Assembly (NCBI GenBank): GCA_019115525.1 | Contig: DXDJ01000002.1 | Coordinates: 1-46,681, forward strand | Direction: 5' to 3' | DNA length: 46,681 bases | Origin: Candidatus Helicobacter avistercoris | GTDB taxonomy: Bacteria; Campylobacterota; Campylobacteria; Campylobacterales; Helicobacteraceae | In this document: piece by piece, positions 28,483-37,057 of the stretch | Numbering within the stretch: the first letter of the stretch is position 1 | Layout: every line of letters starts with the position of its first letter | Position numbers and translations under genes: made by a program | Notes under the pieces: generated by a model | The model's input: only the letters and a program-made list of their open reading frames with translations | What the model was told of the DNA's origin: nothing | Databases searched by the model: none

Positions 28483-30525
28483 TTGAAAACAGAAGTATTG
28501 ATAGAGATTCTAAGTGAAGAGCTTCCAGCGATCCCCTTTCTCAAAGAAGAGCCAAAAATCTTGCAAAAATGGGATGAAAAACTTAGAGAATATTTTTTGA
28601 GTAGTGAGTTTGAATTTTTTTATACCCCTAGAAGAATGGTTTTACTCTCCAAAAGCTTCCCACTCAAACAAGAAGATCAAAACATCGAGCTTTTTGGTCC
28701 TCCTGTGGAGATTGCCTATATTGATGGAGATAAGAGCAAGGGGCTAAGCAAAGCAGGGGAGGGCTTTGTAAAAAAGTGTGGGGGTGGAGAGATAGGTAGC
28801 ATACAAAAAGATGGAAAAGAAGTTTTGTATTTTTGCAAGAAGCAAGAGGGAGAGAGTAGTGCAAACTTGCTCCCAAAGATGATCAAAGAGTGGCTAGAGA
28901 GCTTGAGCTTTGGGAAAAGTATGCGATGGGGAAGCTTGCCTGAGAGCTTTATCCGCCCTATTCGCAATGTTGCTGTGCTGTTTGAGGGTAGGGGGCTAGA
29001 GTTTGAAATCTTTGGAATCACCTCAAAGCTTCAAACTTTCGTGCATCGAGATTGTGGGTTTGAGCCTAGGGTGTTTTCAAGTATTGAAGAATACAAGGCA
29101 ATCCTCTCAAGCAATGGTGTGATCCTTGATCCAAAAGAGCGAGAGAGCAAAATCCTCTCTGAGTTTAAATCCTTAGAATCTGAATATCAAATCCAAATTG
29201 AAATTGATAGAGAGCTTTTGGCTGAGGTCGTGGCAATCACTGAGTATCCTAGAGCGGTATTGGGGAGATTTGATGAAGAGTTTTTGGCTCTCCCTCAAGA
29301 AGTCATCATCACTTCAATGAAAGAAAATCAACGCTACTTTGCCATCCATAAAGAGGGCAAACTCTACAATGGCTTTGTTGTCGTGATCAACTCAATGAGT
29401 CAAAGTGTAGAGCAAATCATCAAGGGGAATCAAAAGGTTCTAAGAGCAAGGCTAAGTGATGCAATGTTCTTCTATCACAATGATTTGAAAAAACCCCTAG
29501 AGAGCTATGATCTAAGCAAAATTGCTTTTGTAGAGGGGCTTGGAAGTATCGCAGATAAGGTAGAGCGTGAGAGCAAAATCGCAGAATACCTCTTTGGTGA
29601 TAATGGATGCAATCCCAACTGCCTATCTCGTTTGCTTGAAGCTGTGAAAATCTCAAAGTCTGACTTGCTCTGTGAGATGGTAGGAGAGTTTCCTGAGCTT
29701 CAAGGCGTGATGGGAGAGTATTATGCACTCAATGAGATGAAAAATGGTGTAGCTCTTAGAGATGAGCAGATTGCTAGAAGCATAAGAGAGCAGTATCTCC
29801 CCAATGGTGAGGGTGATAGTCTGCCAAGTGATAAATTTACTTCAATTGTCGCACTCTCTTATCGCCTTGATAGCATTATGGCTTTATTTAGTGTGGGGAA
29901 AATCCCAAGTGGTTCTAAAGATCCTTTTGCACTCAGAAGAGCAGGAAATGCGATTGTGAGAATTGTCAGTGAGCAAAACCTTACTCTAAGTCTAAAATCT
30001 TTGGAAGAGATGAGCAAACTCTGCTCTTATGCAAACTTTGAAGTCAAGAGAGTATGGGAATTTTTGCTAGAGAGGATTGAGGGGGTGATCAAAGTCAATG
30101 CTTCGATTTTAAGAAGTGTAGTAGCTGGAGGGGAGAGAGAGCTAAGTGGGATTGTCAAAAAGGCTCTTGCACTTCATCAAGTGTTTGAGGGAAGTGATAA
30201 GGAGGCTTTGGTTTCTACCTTTAAGCGAGTGGCAAACATCACAAAGGACATCAAAGAAGCCAAAGAAATCAAAGAGGATTTGCTAGAGCAAAAAGAAGAG
30301 CGAGAACTTCTAGAATGTGCTAGAAAAATCAAAAATGCAAAGTATGAGAATATCCTAGAATACATCCAAGCACTTTTCACTCTCAAAACTCCACTTGAGA
30401 GCTTTTTTGATCATGTGATGGTCAATGTTGAGGATGAAGCTGTGAGAGAAAATCGCAAGGCATTGGTCTATCAAGTCTATCAAATGTTCCTAGAAGTAGG
30501 AGATATCAAAGAAATCGCTATCTAA
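28483..30525 (+). CDS. glyS: Glycyl-tRNA synthetase beta subunit
   Basis: GlyS with GlyQ forms the alpha2beta2 enzyme that charges tRNA-Gly. The N-terminus LIEILSEELPAIPF is the family start motif. The body contains SMRWGSLPESFIRPIRN and EVIITSMKENQRYFAIH, and the C-terminal anticodon-binding part contains SKDPFALRRAGNAIVRIV. The length of about 680 residues is slightly short of the usual 690-700. I choose TTG 28483, six bases after AAGGA; an upstream TTG at 28477 overlaps the ribosome site. glyQ is not in the window. Confidence 0.95.
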   Translation: MKTEVLIEILSEELPAIPFLKEEPKILQKWDEKLREYFLSSEFEFFYTPRRMVLLSKSFPLKQEDQNIELFGPPVEIAYIDGDKSKGLSKAGEGFVKKCGGGEIGSIQKDGKEVLYFCKKQEGESSANLLPKMIKEWLESLSFGKSMRWGSLPESFIRPIRNVAVLFEGRGLEFEIFGITSKLQTFVHRDCGFEPRVFSSIEEYKAILSSNGVILDPKERESKILSEFKSLESEYQIQIEIDRELLAEVVAITEYPRAVLGRFDEEFLALPQEVIITSMKENQRYFAIHKEGKLYNGFVVVINSMSQSVEQIIKGNQKVLRARLSDAMFFYHNDLKKPLESYDLSKIAFVEGLGSIADKVERESKIAEYLFGDNGCNPNCLSRLLEAVKISKSDLLCEMVGEFPELQGVMGEYYALNEMKNGVALRDEQIARSIREQYLPNGEGDSLPSDKFTSIVALSYRLDSIMALFSVGKIPSGSKDPFALRRAGNAIVRIVSEQNLTLSLKSLEEMSKLCSYANFEVKRVWEFLLERIEGVIKVNASILRSVVAGGERELSGIVKKALALHQVFEGSDKEALVSTFKRVANITKDIKEAKEIKEDLLEQKEERELLECARKIKNAKYENILEYIQALFTLKTPLESFFDHVMVNVEDEAVRENRKALVYQVYQMFLEVGDIKEIAI

Positions 30526-30546
30526 AACAGATAGCGATATTTTATT
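30514..30546 (+). terminator. Rho-independent terminator at the end of glyS
   Basis: A perfect 10-bp stem ATCGCTATCT / AGATAGCGAT encloses a 5-base loop and is followed by ATTTTATT. The left arm includes the last glyS codons and part of its stop codon. Confidence 0.85.
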
Positions 30547-30606
30547 GGTGCAGAATCTCAATGACAAAAAGATTGCAAAATTGATTATTTTTTCAAAAGA
30601 GCTATT

Positions 30607-30897
30607 ATGCAGGCTTCTCCTTTTGGTAATGAGTGGCTTTTGGATTTGTATGCTATAAATTTTAAACCCCTCAAAATCTCATCTCAACAAAATACACTTC
30701 ATAAAATCATTGTTTTTGTGTCAATGGTAAGAGTAATCAGAAACAGAATTTCTCATTGTGAACATCTCTTGAAATACAAAGGCGATCAATCAAGTATTCA
30801 ATTTGACTACCAAGATCATATGTTTTATCTCAAAGCCAATAAGGATAACATCGTAGAATATTTGGATTTTTTATTGAGGGATTTGTTGCTGTTATAA
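30607..30897 (+). CDS. Short HEPN/Abi_2-like protein, probably a truncated remnant
   Basis: The 96-residue ORF contains MVRVIRNRISHCEHLL near residues 40-55. The RNRISH part fits the R-x4-6-H motif of HEPN RNase domains, and in particular the RNRxxH core of Abi_2 abortive-infection proteins. Abi_2 proteins are normally 200-330 residues, and the motif lies in their C-terminal half, so this could be a C-terminal remnant. The ribosome site is weak. The ORF is isolated between the glyS terminator and a C14 tract that begins right after its stop. Alternatively it is a small stand-alone HEPN protein. Activity cannot be claimed. Confidence 0.5.
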   Translation: MQASPFGNEWLLDLYAINFKPLKISSQQNTLHKIIVFVSMVRVIRNRISHCEHLLKYKGDQSSIQFDYQDHMFYLKANKDNIVEYLDFLLRDLLLL

Positions 30898-30911
30898 CCC
30901 CCCCCCCCCCC
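30898..30911. repeat. Poly-C (14 C) tract immediately after the HEPN-like ORF
   Basis: Fourteen C directly follow the TAA at 30895-30897 and are followed by GGAGGGG, so the last four C can pair with GGGG (30908-30918). Such long tracts are normally hypermutable in Helicobacter. Being intergenic, it would not shift a frame here unless a gene has decayed around it. Confidence 0.8.
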
Positions 30912-30923
30912 GGAGGGGATTGC

Positions 30924-30944
30924 CCTACGCCTAGGGGGCGTAGG
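30924..30944. repeat. Inverted repeat next to the poly-C tract
   Basis: Perfect 8-bp arms CCTACGCC and GGCGTAGG enclose TAGGG. There is no T-tract on either side, so it is not a typical intrinsic terminator. It lies 78 bases downstream of the broken autotransporter on the minus strand. Confidence 0.65.
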
Positions 30945-31021
30945 ATTGTCCTATAAAACTAAGACATAACATCAAAATTATAAAACAAAAAGTGTAATAA
31001 CAATCCAAGTATTGAAAATTT

Positions 31022-32527
31022 CTACTTAAAATAAATAACAATACCCCAAGATTCCATCCGCATCAAAAATCTCGTATCGTTGTATTTGTAGTTTAGTTCC
31101 ACAGAGAGATAGGAGGTGGGGGTAATAGCAAACTCTGCACCCCCTTGAATCTGTGCTGTAAAAATAGGCGAGTTTTTGAAAACTAACAGAGAGTTAAGAA
31201 AGTGCATAGAGTAGGTAGTGTCTCCAAAGCTAGAGATAGAATATCCCAAAGTCGCCCCAAGATAGAGGCTAGAGGAAGAGAAGACTTTGCGATACTCTAA
31301 TCCTGCAAGGAGGGCAAAGCTCCCAAAGAAAAGAGAGTTTTGGCTATAAGTGAAGTCCCCACTCTCGCTATATGAGGGCTGATAGTAGAGGTGTAGTCCT
31401 ACTCCTGCATAGGGTTTGAGGGTATCACTTGGTGTGAGAGTGAAGCGATAGCCTATCCTCTCTTCAAGATTGAAAAAGTGGGTGTTGTAAGAGGCGTTTT
31501 GGGTGAAGGCTTGGGAGTAGAGTGAGAAATCGCTTTGAGTATCCGAGAGGGTGGGGGTGTAGGGGTTGTAGGCTAGATGGGTAGCAGGCTTTGAGATTTG
31601 GGCTTGGATGGAGCGATTGTAGAGATTGCTCATTGCATAGGTGGTGATGGATTTGAAAGATTGGACTTGATTGATTTGAGAGAGGATGGTTTGGGTGGCA
31701 GTATCTAGAGCTTCTTGGGTGGAGATGATGAAATGCTTGTCTAGCTCACTTGCGATGGAGTGTGTGTTTGAGATATAGTTTTCTTGACTAGATGTGGGGT
31801 TTTGGGTAGGTGGCGTAGATGGAGTAGATGGCGTGGGAGGAGTTACAGCTCCAGTGGGTGTGAGCTGGATGTAAGTATTATTTCCCTCTATTCAAAAGAT
31901 GAGGCAAGGCTACCATCTGTTGTAAGATCTGAGTTAAAAACACCCACCTCAGTTTTAAGGGTAAGATTCCCACCATTATTGATGATCCCATCCCTTTGAC
32001 CGTATTTTGTAATATTTTTTATTTCTCTTGCCCAAACAACTTCTAGATTTCCTCCTTGATTGACTTCAAGTCCCCCACCTCCAGAACCTATACTTAAGCG
32101 ATAAAGATCTTTGAGTGTAAAACTTCCCCCGTTATTAACTTGGATTATTCCTCCAGCTAAAAGAAAAGTATTCCTATCGTTACTATATCCTCCAAGTGAG
32201 ATGGTTAGTTGTGCATTGTTAGAAACAGAAATGGTATTGCCAGAATTGTGATAGAACTGCATACTACTCAAAGAAGCATTTTTTGCAAGAGTGAGTGAAG
32301 CACTTCCTCCACTTGAGCTAAGAGCAAGACTAGTTCCCCCCATTTCTTCCAAATTTGCTGGCTTGTGATTGGTTTTGTCCAGAGATTTTATCAAGAGTTA
32401 CAGCAATATGGCTTCCTCCACTTAAGATAATATTTCTATCGCTATAAGGAATTGATCCTGCCCAAGTATCTCCATTTTGCACTCCCCACAAAATACTTGC
32501 AGAAACAATCCCACTCCAAATTTTCAT
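31022..32527 (-). pseudogene. Short autotransporter with two frameshifts
   Basis: Three minus-strand segments make one protein of about 500 residues. The first, from 32527 to about 32340, holds a signal peptide (KIWSGIVSASILWGVQNGDTWA) after AAGGA. The second, from about 32340 to 31890, is a Gly/Asn-rich beta-helix passenger (VNNGGSFTLKDLYRL, INNGGNLTLKTEVG). The third, from about 31888 to 31022, has a Thr/Pro-rich linker, a helix (LDTATQTILSQINQV) and a beta-barrel ending in WGIVIYFK. The first break is at a G6 run (plus-strand C 32336-32341), where 5 or 8 Gs would keep frame. The second is near 31888-31896, where one added base restores it. The outer frames are identical, so the two shifts cancel. 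The passenger is much smaller than in the other autotransporters. Confidence 0.8.
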
Positions 32528-32662
32528 CTATTTCCTTAGTTAAAATCTTTTAGATTTAAGATTTTATCAAGAAAAAGAGGGCTTTAGAATTTTATTTTTT
32601 TGACGATTTATTGGCTTAATGCAAAGTAAGATTTGCTAATCAATTTTTATAAGGAGCTTTAG

Positions 32663-33376
32663 ATGAAGCGAATATTGATGACACTTCCTCTAGCACTTTC
32701 TCTTGTAGGAATGCTTGAGGCAGCCCCTGTAAAAAAACCATCCAACAATGCAGCCAAAAATCTTCAAAAAGGCTCAATCACCAATGGTGCAAAAGCCACA
32801 GGAAATATCAATCGCTGGATGTTTTTCAATGAAGGATCAATCGGAGGAGCGTGGAGTAAGATTGGGAAGAGCAAATTTGTTTCACTTGATTTTGGTTACT
32901 CAACTTCTATTACAACCATTGCGGCAGCTGGTGGGTTGAGAGGGATTTTTGGAGTGGATTTTGAGTTTCCACTTTATCTCTCAGCAAGTGGATATTCCAA
33001 TGCACTCACCACAGAGAGGAAATTTTCTGATGTGTTGGGATGGGGAGCGATCGTGCCTTTGAGCGTAGGGATTGATGTGAATGGATTCCAGCTTAAAGGG
33101 CTTGTCGGATACTCTTATCATAACATTCAAGAAGAGTTTGATGGTGATGGAGTGAGCAATGCAAAGATGACAACCCAATATCACGGAATTGTTTATGGTG
33201 CTTCACTGGGGTATCGCATCGCAAATATTGTCAATCTCAAAGCCCATGCACTCTTTGGTCAGCTCAAAAATGATTGGAGAAATACAAGTGATGCAACTCT
33301 TCAGAAAGAAGAAGTTACAAGCAACAAAAAATATGAATATATGAAATTTGGAGCTTCTGTTTCTATTGTATTTTAA
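32663..33376 (+). CDS. Putative outer-membrane beta-barrel protein
   Basis: The 237-residue protein has a clear signal peptide (KRILMTLPLALSLVGMLEAA) and TAAGGAG before the ATG. The mature part shows alternating hydrophobic strands with aromatic girdles (FVSLDFGYSTSITTI, GFQLKGLVGYSYHNI, HGIVYGASLGYRI). It ends in GASVSIVF, with the terminal Phe expected for outer-membrane insertion. It fits a small barrel of about 8 strands. I do not recognise a named family. It is convergent with pgpA (stops overlap by a few bases). Confidence 0.7.
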   Translation: MKRILMTLPLALSLVGMLEAAPVKKPSNNAAKNLQKGSITNGAKATGNINRWMFFNEGSIGGAWSKIGKSKFVSLDFGYSTSITTIAAAGGLRGIFGVDFEFPLYLSASGYSNALTTERKFSDVLGWGAIVPLSVGIDVNGFQLKGLVGYSYHNIQEEFDGDGVSNAKMTTQYHGIVYGASLGYRIANIVNLKAHALFGQLKNDWRNTSDATLQKEEVTSNKKYEYMKFGASVSIVF

Positions 33377-33843
33377 GCCCCTCCTAGGAGGGAGTAGAGT
33401 TTGAAGAGGAGATTGACACAAATCCCTGCGAGAACTCCTGCAAGGGCGTCATCCCCAACTACTCCCAATCCCCCCTTGGCTTTTTTGTCAATGACACCAA
33501 TAAGAGAGGGTTTGGTAATATCAAAAAGTCTAAAAAACAAAAAACCAAGTCCTACACTTATCCATGAAAAAGGTGTGATAGAGAGTGTGATCCACATACC
33601 AACAAGCTCATCAATCACAATTCTCTTATCATCATGAGGATTTCCCTCACTCTCATAAATATCAATTTCTTTAATCGCAAATCCAGCAATCAAAAGAGTG
33701 AGCAAAAAAAGCGTATTGTGAGAAAATGCAACAATAGGCAAAGCAAGAAGAGTGGCAAGAATACTTCCTGCAGTCCCTGAAGCTTTGGGAGAGAGCCCAC
33801 TATAAAAAAGAGTTAAAAAACAAAAACGAATCTTACTTGACAT
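33373..33843 (-). CDS. pgpA: Phosphatidylglycerophosphatase A
   Basis: PgpA removes phosphate from phosphatidylglycerophosphate to give phosphatidylglycerol at the inner membrane. The protein has several membrane segments, an N-terminal YSGLSPKASGTAGS motif, and a metal-binding stretch DKRIVIDELVGMWITL with conserved Asp and Glu. I choose the ATG at 33843, giving 156 residues, the usual size. It overlaps the end of sat by 11 bases. The frame extends to 33879 but lies within sat. Confidence 0.88.
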   Translation of the reverse strand: MSSKIRFCFLTLFYSGLSPKASGTAGSILATLLALPIVAFSHNTLFLLTLLIAGFAIKEIDIYESEGNPHDDKRIVIDELVGMWITLSITPFSWISVGLGFLFFRLFDITKPSLIGVIDKKAKGGLGVVGDDALAGVLAGICVNLLFKLYSLLGGA

Positions 33844-35005
33844 GATAGAGATAAGAGAGTCTTTCATAAAATCTCTCATCTCCCTCTTGAATCAAACCAT
33901 TTTGTGTCATCAAATCTTGATAGAGTTTGTTGAGTTTTTTGGGTTGATTGGGGAAGAGATGAGCCAAAATCATCGCAGAAACTTCTCTTCTTATAAAAAC
34001 CTCAGGAGGCATAATCCCCATTTTTAGAAGCTCAAAGAAATTTTTGGAATTATAAGCGATATGGTGATGAGGTCCGTGGGGACAGATTTTGGTGTTTTTT
34101 ATCGTGTTGCAGGTATCGCAGTAGATGTATTCGCTTAAAAGTTTGATGTCAAGTTTGATTCCTTGGATTTTATCCATAATTGTGCAGATTTGATTGCCCT
34201 CATAAAATGTGCTTAAATCCGAGCTTCCAAGACTTGCGACAAACTCTGTGCATCCATAATTTTTGCAAATAAGTGCATTTAAGATCATACGATTTTGCCC
34301 TGCAAGCAGATATGTATAATCAAGTGGCACAATCAAAATCTTATGGCTTGGCAAGAAATTATCCACGACATATTGCACACTTTTTAATCTTAAAGAGTAG
34401 GGGAGTAGCCAATTGTTGTGATGAGGAAGAAAGATGATGAGCATATCATTTCGCATTAAAGTTTCTTGCAAAATCTTTTCATGCACCATGTGAATTGGGT
34501 TGGCATTGAGCATGACACCACAAATTTTTTTTGCTTTTAGAGTTTTGATCTTCTCTTGAATGAGCGTCTTGATGGCTTTGATTTTTGTGCCATTGATTGT
34601 GTAGTCCCCATAGATCCCAAAATTCCCAAGTCTTTGATAAATCCTTGCTGTGTCAGGATGTCCCATATCTCCACCCATAATTTTTTTGATTCGCTCATCT
34701 TTGTTAAGTGGGAAAATCTCCTCGATTACCATTTCTCCCACTTTGTTTTTTTGCACGCAAATATCAATCTCTTCACCAATTTTAAGGCTTTTTATCACCT
34801 CTTGATTTCTGCGACCATTGGGGCTAAGAATCAGTGGTGCAGGAAAGGAGCAACCATTAAAAAGCCCTGTTTGATTGACTTCTTTGATTTGCTCTTGATT
34901 CATAAGACCACTTACAGGGGCAAGTATCCCCTCCTTGACCATTTCTAAGATAGAAAAGGCCTCTTGATCAATATGTATCTGCTTCTTTTTTTCGATCAAG
35001 TCCAT
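33833..35005 (-). CDS. sat: ATP sulfurylase (sulfate adenylyltransferase) family protein
   Basis: Sulfate adenylyltransferase makes APS from ATP and sulfate. The protein of 390 residues has the ATP-binding nucleotidyl-transferase motif LNANPIHMVHEKIL (compare xxNPxHxxHE), a PUA-like N-terminal domain, and a C-terminal IMPPEVFIRREVSAMIL segment typical of Sat. A four-Cys/His cluster (YCDTCNTIKNTKICPHGPHHH) suggests a zinc site. No sulfate reduction genes (cysC, cysH, apr) are in the window. C. jejuni has the same neighbour set (Cj1606-Cj1610, from memory). It overlaps the preceding regulator gene by 38 bases; an alternative start slightly downstream is possible. Confidence 0.85.
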   Translation of the reverse strand: MDLIEKKKQIHIDQEAFSILEMVKEGILAPVSGLMNQEQIKEVNQTGLFNGCSFPAPLILSPNGRRNQEVIKSLKIGEEIDICVQKNKVGEMVIEEIFPLNKDERIKKIMGGDMGHPDTARIYQRLGNFGIYGDYTINGTKIKAIKTLIQEKIKTLKAKKICGVMLNANPIHMVHEKILQETLMRNDMLIIFLPHHNNWLLPYSLRLKSVQYVVDNFLPSHKILIVPLDYTYLLAGQNRMILNALICKNYGCTEFVASLGSSDLSTFYEGNQICTIMDKIQGIKLDIKLLSEYIYCDTCNTIKNTKICPHGPHHHIAYNSKNFFELLKMGIMPPEVFIRREVSAMILAHLFPNQPKKLNKLYQDLMTQNGLIQEGDERFYERLSYLYHVK

Positions 35006-35870
35006 ATCGTTTTCTTTTCTCCCATAGATTTTTTCGACTTATTCCCATTTTTTCTGCAAGTTTTGCATCTGAGTAGAGATTCTCAAATTTTTGGATCACT
35101 CGCTTTTCATACTCTCTAATAGGAAGGATATTTCCCTCAAGATCAGATGAATTTTCTTTGCAAGTGAGATTGATGACTTGAGGGAACTCAATATGATCAT
35201 CACTGATGATTGATACAATAACATTTTTTCCTGCAATTTTATTTAATAATTCTTTAAAATCATTTTTTTTAAGATTCTCAGAGTGAGTGATATAAAGCAC
35301 GATATCTTTGGAAAGATTTTGCAAAATATCTTTGTAGCGATAGAGTTTGAGAGTAGAGAATTTTAGAGTGAGATTATTTTCTTTTGCATATTTGATCACA
35401 TAAGCATCGACTGCTTTTTGGGAATTGCTTCTAACAATAAAGGGGGGATAATACTTTCCAACATCCATTGTTAGAACCTCACTTTCTAAGAAAGAAAAAT
35501 ACTCTTCATAAAAGATGAGTTGTTGTGTGAGGTTGAGAAAGTCTTTTTGATGATTGATTTTTCTAATCAATTCATCAATCATAAAGGGCTTAAGAATATA
35601 GTCCTTTGCACCTGCTTTTAGGGGTTTGGTAACTGTGTCCTCACTCACATAGGCAATCATCATAATCACGATTGCTTGAGGGTTTTGGCGGATAAACATC
35701 TCGCACAGCGATCCACCTGCATTTGAGGAGAGCAAGATGATGTTGAATTTATCTTTTTGCATTGCTTCATGGATTGTAGATACGATTTGGCACTCATATC
35801 CTAAGCTCTCTAGCCTTGTTGAAATGCTTTGTGCTAGATAGATTTCATTCTCTATAATCAAAACATTCAT
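34968..35870 (-). CDS. Atypical orphan response regulator, HP1021/Cj1608 type
   Basis: The 300-residue protein has an N-terminal receiver-like domain (about 1-115) and a C-terminal helix-turn-helix (LAEKMGISRKNLWEKRKRYG). The usual phospho-Asp position reads ILLSSN, with Ser48, and the switch Thr is Ile, so phosphorylation is unlikely; the conserved Lys in LKPF is kept. This matches HP1021, an orphan regulator that binds oriC and responds to redox in H. pylori (family knowledge). Cysteines at about residues 27, 56 and in NLTCKEN could serve redox sensing. No histidine kinase is adjacent. It overlaps ispDF by 4 bases and sat by 38. Confidence 0.88.
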   Translation of the reverse strand: MNVLIIENEIYLAQSISTRLESLGYECQIVSTIHEAMQKDKFNIILLSSNAGGSLCEMFIRQNPQAIVIMMIAYVSEDTVTKPLKAGAKDYILKPFMIDELIRKINHQKDFLNLTQQLIFYEEYFSFLESEVLTMDVGKYYPPFIVRSNSQKAVDAYVIKYAKENNLTLKFSTLKLYRYKDILQNLSKDIVLYITHSENLKKNDFKELLNKIAGKNVIVSIISDDHIEFPQVINLTCKENSSDLEGNILPIREYEKRVIQKFENLYSDAKLAEKMGISRKNLWEKRKRYGLDRKKEADTY

Positions 35871-37021
35871 TTTTTACTCCAATCAAGAAATTTCATATTC
35901 ACACAGCTCATGACACACACTCCTTCGCCTCTTCCTACAAACCCCATCTCTTCCCCTGTTGTAGCTTTGATATTGATAAGATGGGGAGGTAGAGAGAGAA
36001 GAGAGGAGAGGCTTTGCTTGATTTGAGACTTGTAGGGAGAGATTTTTGGTTTTTGAGCAAGGATGGTTAGATCAACATTGACAATCTCATACCCCACAGA
36101 GATTGAGAAGTCCAACACTTCTTTGAGCAAGAGTTTGGAATCTGCATTTTTGTATTCTGCACTCGTATCAGGAAACCACTCTCCAATATCCCCAGCTCCA
36201 ATCGCTCCTAAAATCGCATCTGTGAGTGAGTGAAGTAAAACATCGCCATCGCTGTGAGCTTTAAATCCATAATCACAAGGGATATGAACCCCACCCAAAA
36301 GCATAGATTTGTTGGGCATAAAGGCGTGAATATCAAGCCCTTGCCCTATGAAGCTTGTATTCTCTGGCGGAGTGAGAGGAAGAGTTTTTAGCTCATAATC
36401 ATAGGTAAGCTTGCCCATTTGTATAGAGCCAAGAGTGTATGCGACTTTTTCTCCCAAAGAAGCAATAGCACTGCTCTCATCGCTAAATTCTCCATTGCTT
36501 AGGGCTTTGAGAAGAGATCTGGTTTTGGAGAGTTGAGGGGTTTGGATGAGTTTTAGCTCTTGACGATCAAGGAAACCCGCAGAGCTTGAGAAAGTCGTAT
36601 CCACAGCAGGTAGATAAGGGGCTACACAAGAGAGAGAGCGATCTTTGCTCATTGCTTCAAATAAAGATTCAATCACTTCAATTTGGGGATTAAATCGTGC
36701 AATATCGCTAATAAGCACATAGGGAGTTTTGACTTCTTTTAGAGCATTGAGAATAGAGTGAGTGCGAGTTTCTCCTCCTGCAAGAATCGGATGGGAAGTG
36801 TAGTTTTGCATATACAGGCATTCTTTAGGAGAAGCAGTGAGCAAAATCTTATCAAACCCAAATGAGAGAAATTTTTGCAAAACTTTTAGCCACAAAGGAT
36901 CTTTGCCACATCTAAGCCACTGCTTTTTTGGAAGTTTGCGATCTGCACAAAAGCGAGAAGAATTTCCCGCACCCAAAAGAATTAATGTTGTATTTTCTTT
37001 AAATTGTGATATATACTCCAT
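35867..37021 (-). CDS. ispDF: Bifunctional IspD/IspF, MEP-pathway enzyme
   Basis: The N-terminal half is IspD (MEP cytidylyltransferase), with LILLGAGNSSRF and a following KLPKKQW. The C-terminal half is IspF (2-C-methyl-D-erythritol 2,4-cyclodiphosphate synthase), with GQGLDIHAF, HSDGDVLLHSLTDAILGAIG and DIGEWFPDT, which hold the zinc-binding Asp and His. The bifunctional fusion of 384 residues is typical of Campylobacterota. It begins with ATG at 37021 and is followed by the regulator with a 4-base overlap, so it heads the operon ispDF-regulator-sat-pgpA. Confidence 0.95.
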   Translation of the reverse strand: MEYISQFKENTTLILLGAGNSSRFCADRKLPKKQWLRCGKDPLWLKVLQKFLSFGFDKILLTASPKECLYMQNYTSHPILAGGETRTHSILNALKEVKTPYVLISDIARFNPQIEVIESLFEAMSKDRSLSCVAPYLPAVDTTFSSSAGFLDRQELKLIQTPQLSKTRSLLKALSNGEFSDESSAIASLGEKVAYTLGSIQMGKLTYDYELKTLPLTPPENTSFIGQGLDIHAFMPNKSMLLGGVHIPCDYGFKAHSDGDVLLHSLTDAILGAIGAGDIGEWFPDTSAEYKNADSKLLLKEVLDFSISVGYEIVNVDLTILAQKPKISPYKSQIKQSLSSLLSLPPHLINIKATTGEEMGFVGRGEGVCVMSCVNMKFLDWSKK

Positions 37022-37057
37022 TGTTTTTCATTGCCTTGGTTTTTGAAGTTTTGAGGT

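Noticed and set aside
33379-33392. Perfect palindrome CCCTCCTAGGAGGG as a terminator
   Set aside because: It has no loop and no T-tract and lies in the pgpA coding end, so it is probably chance.
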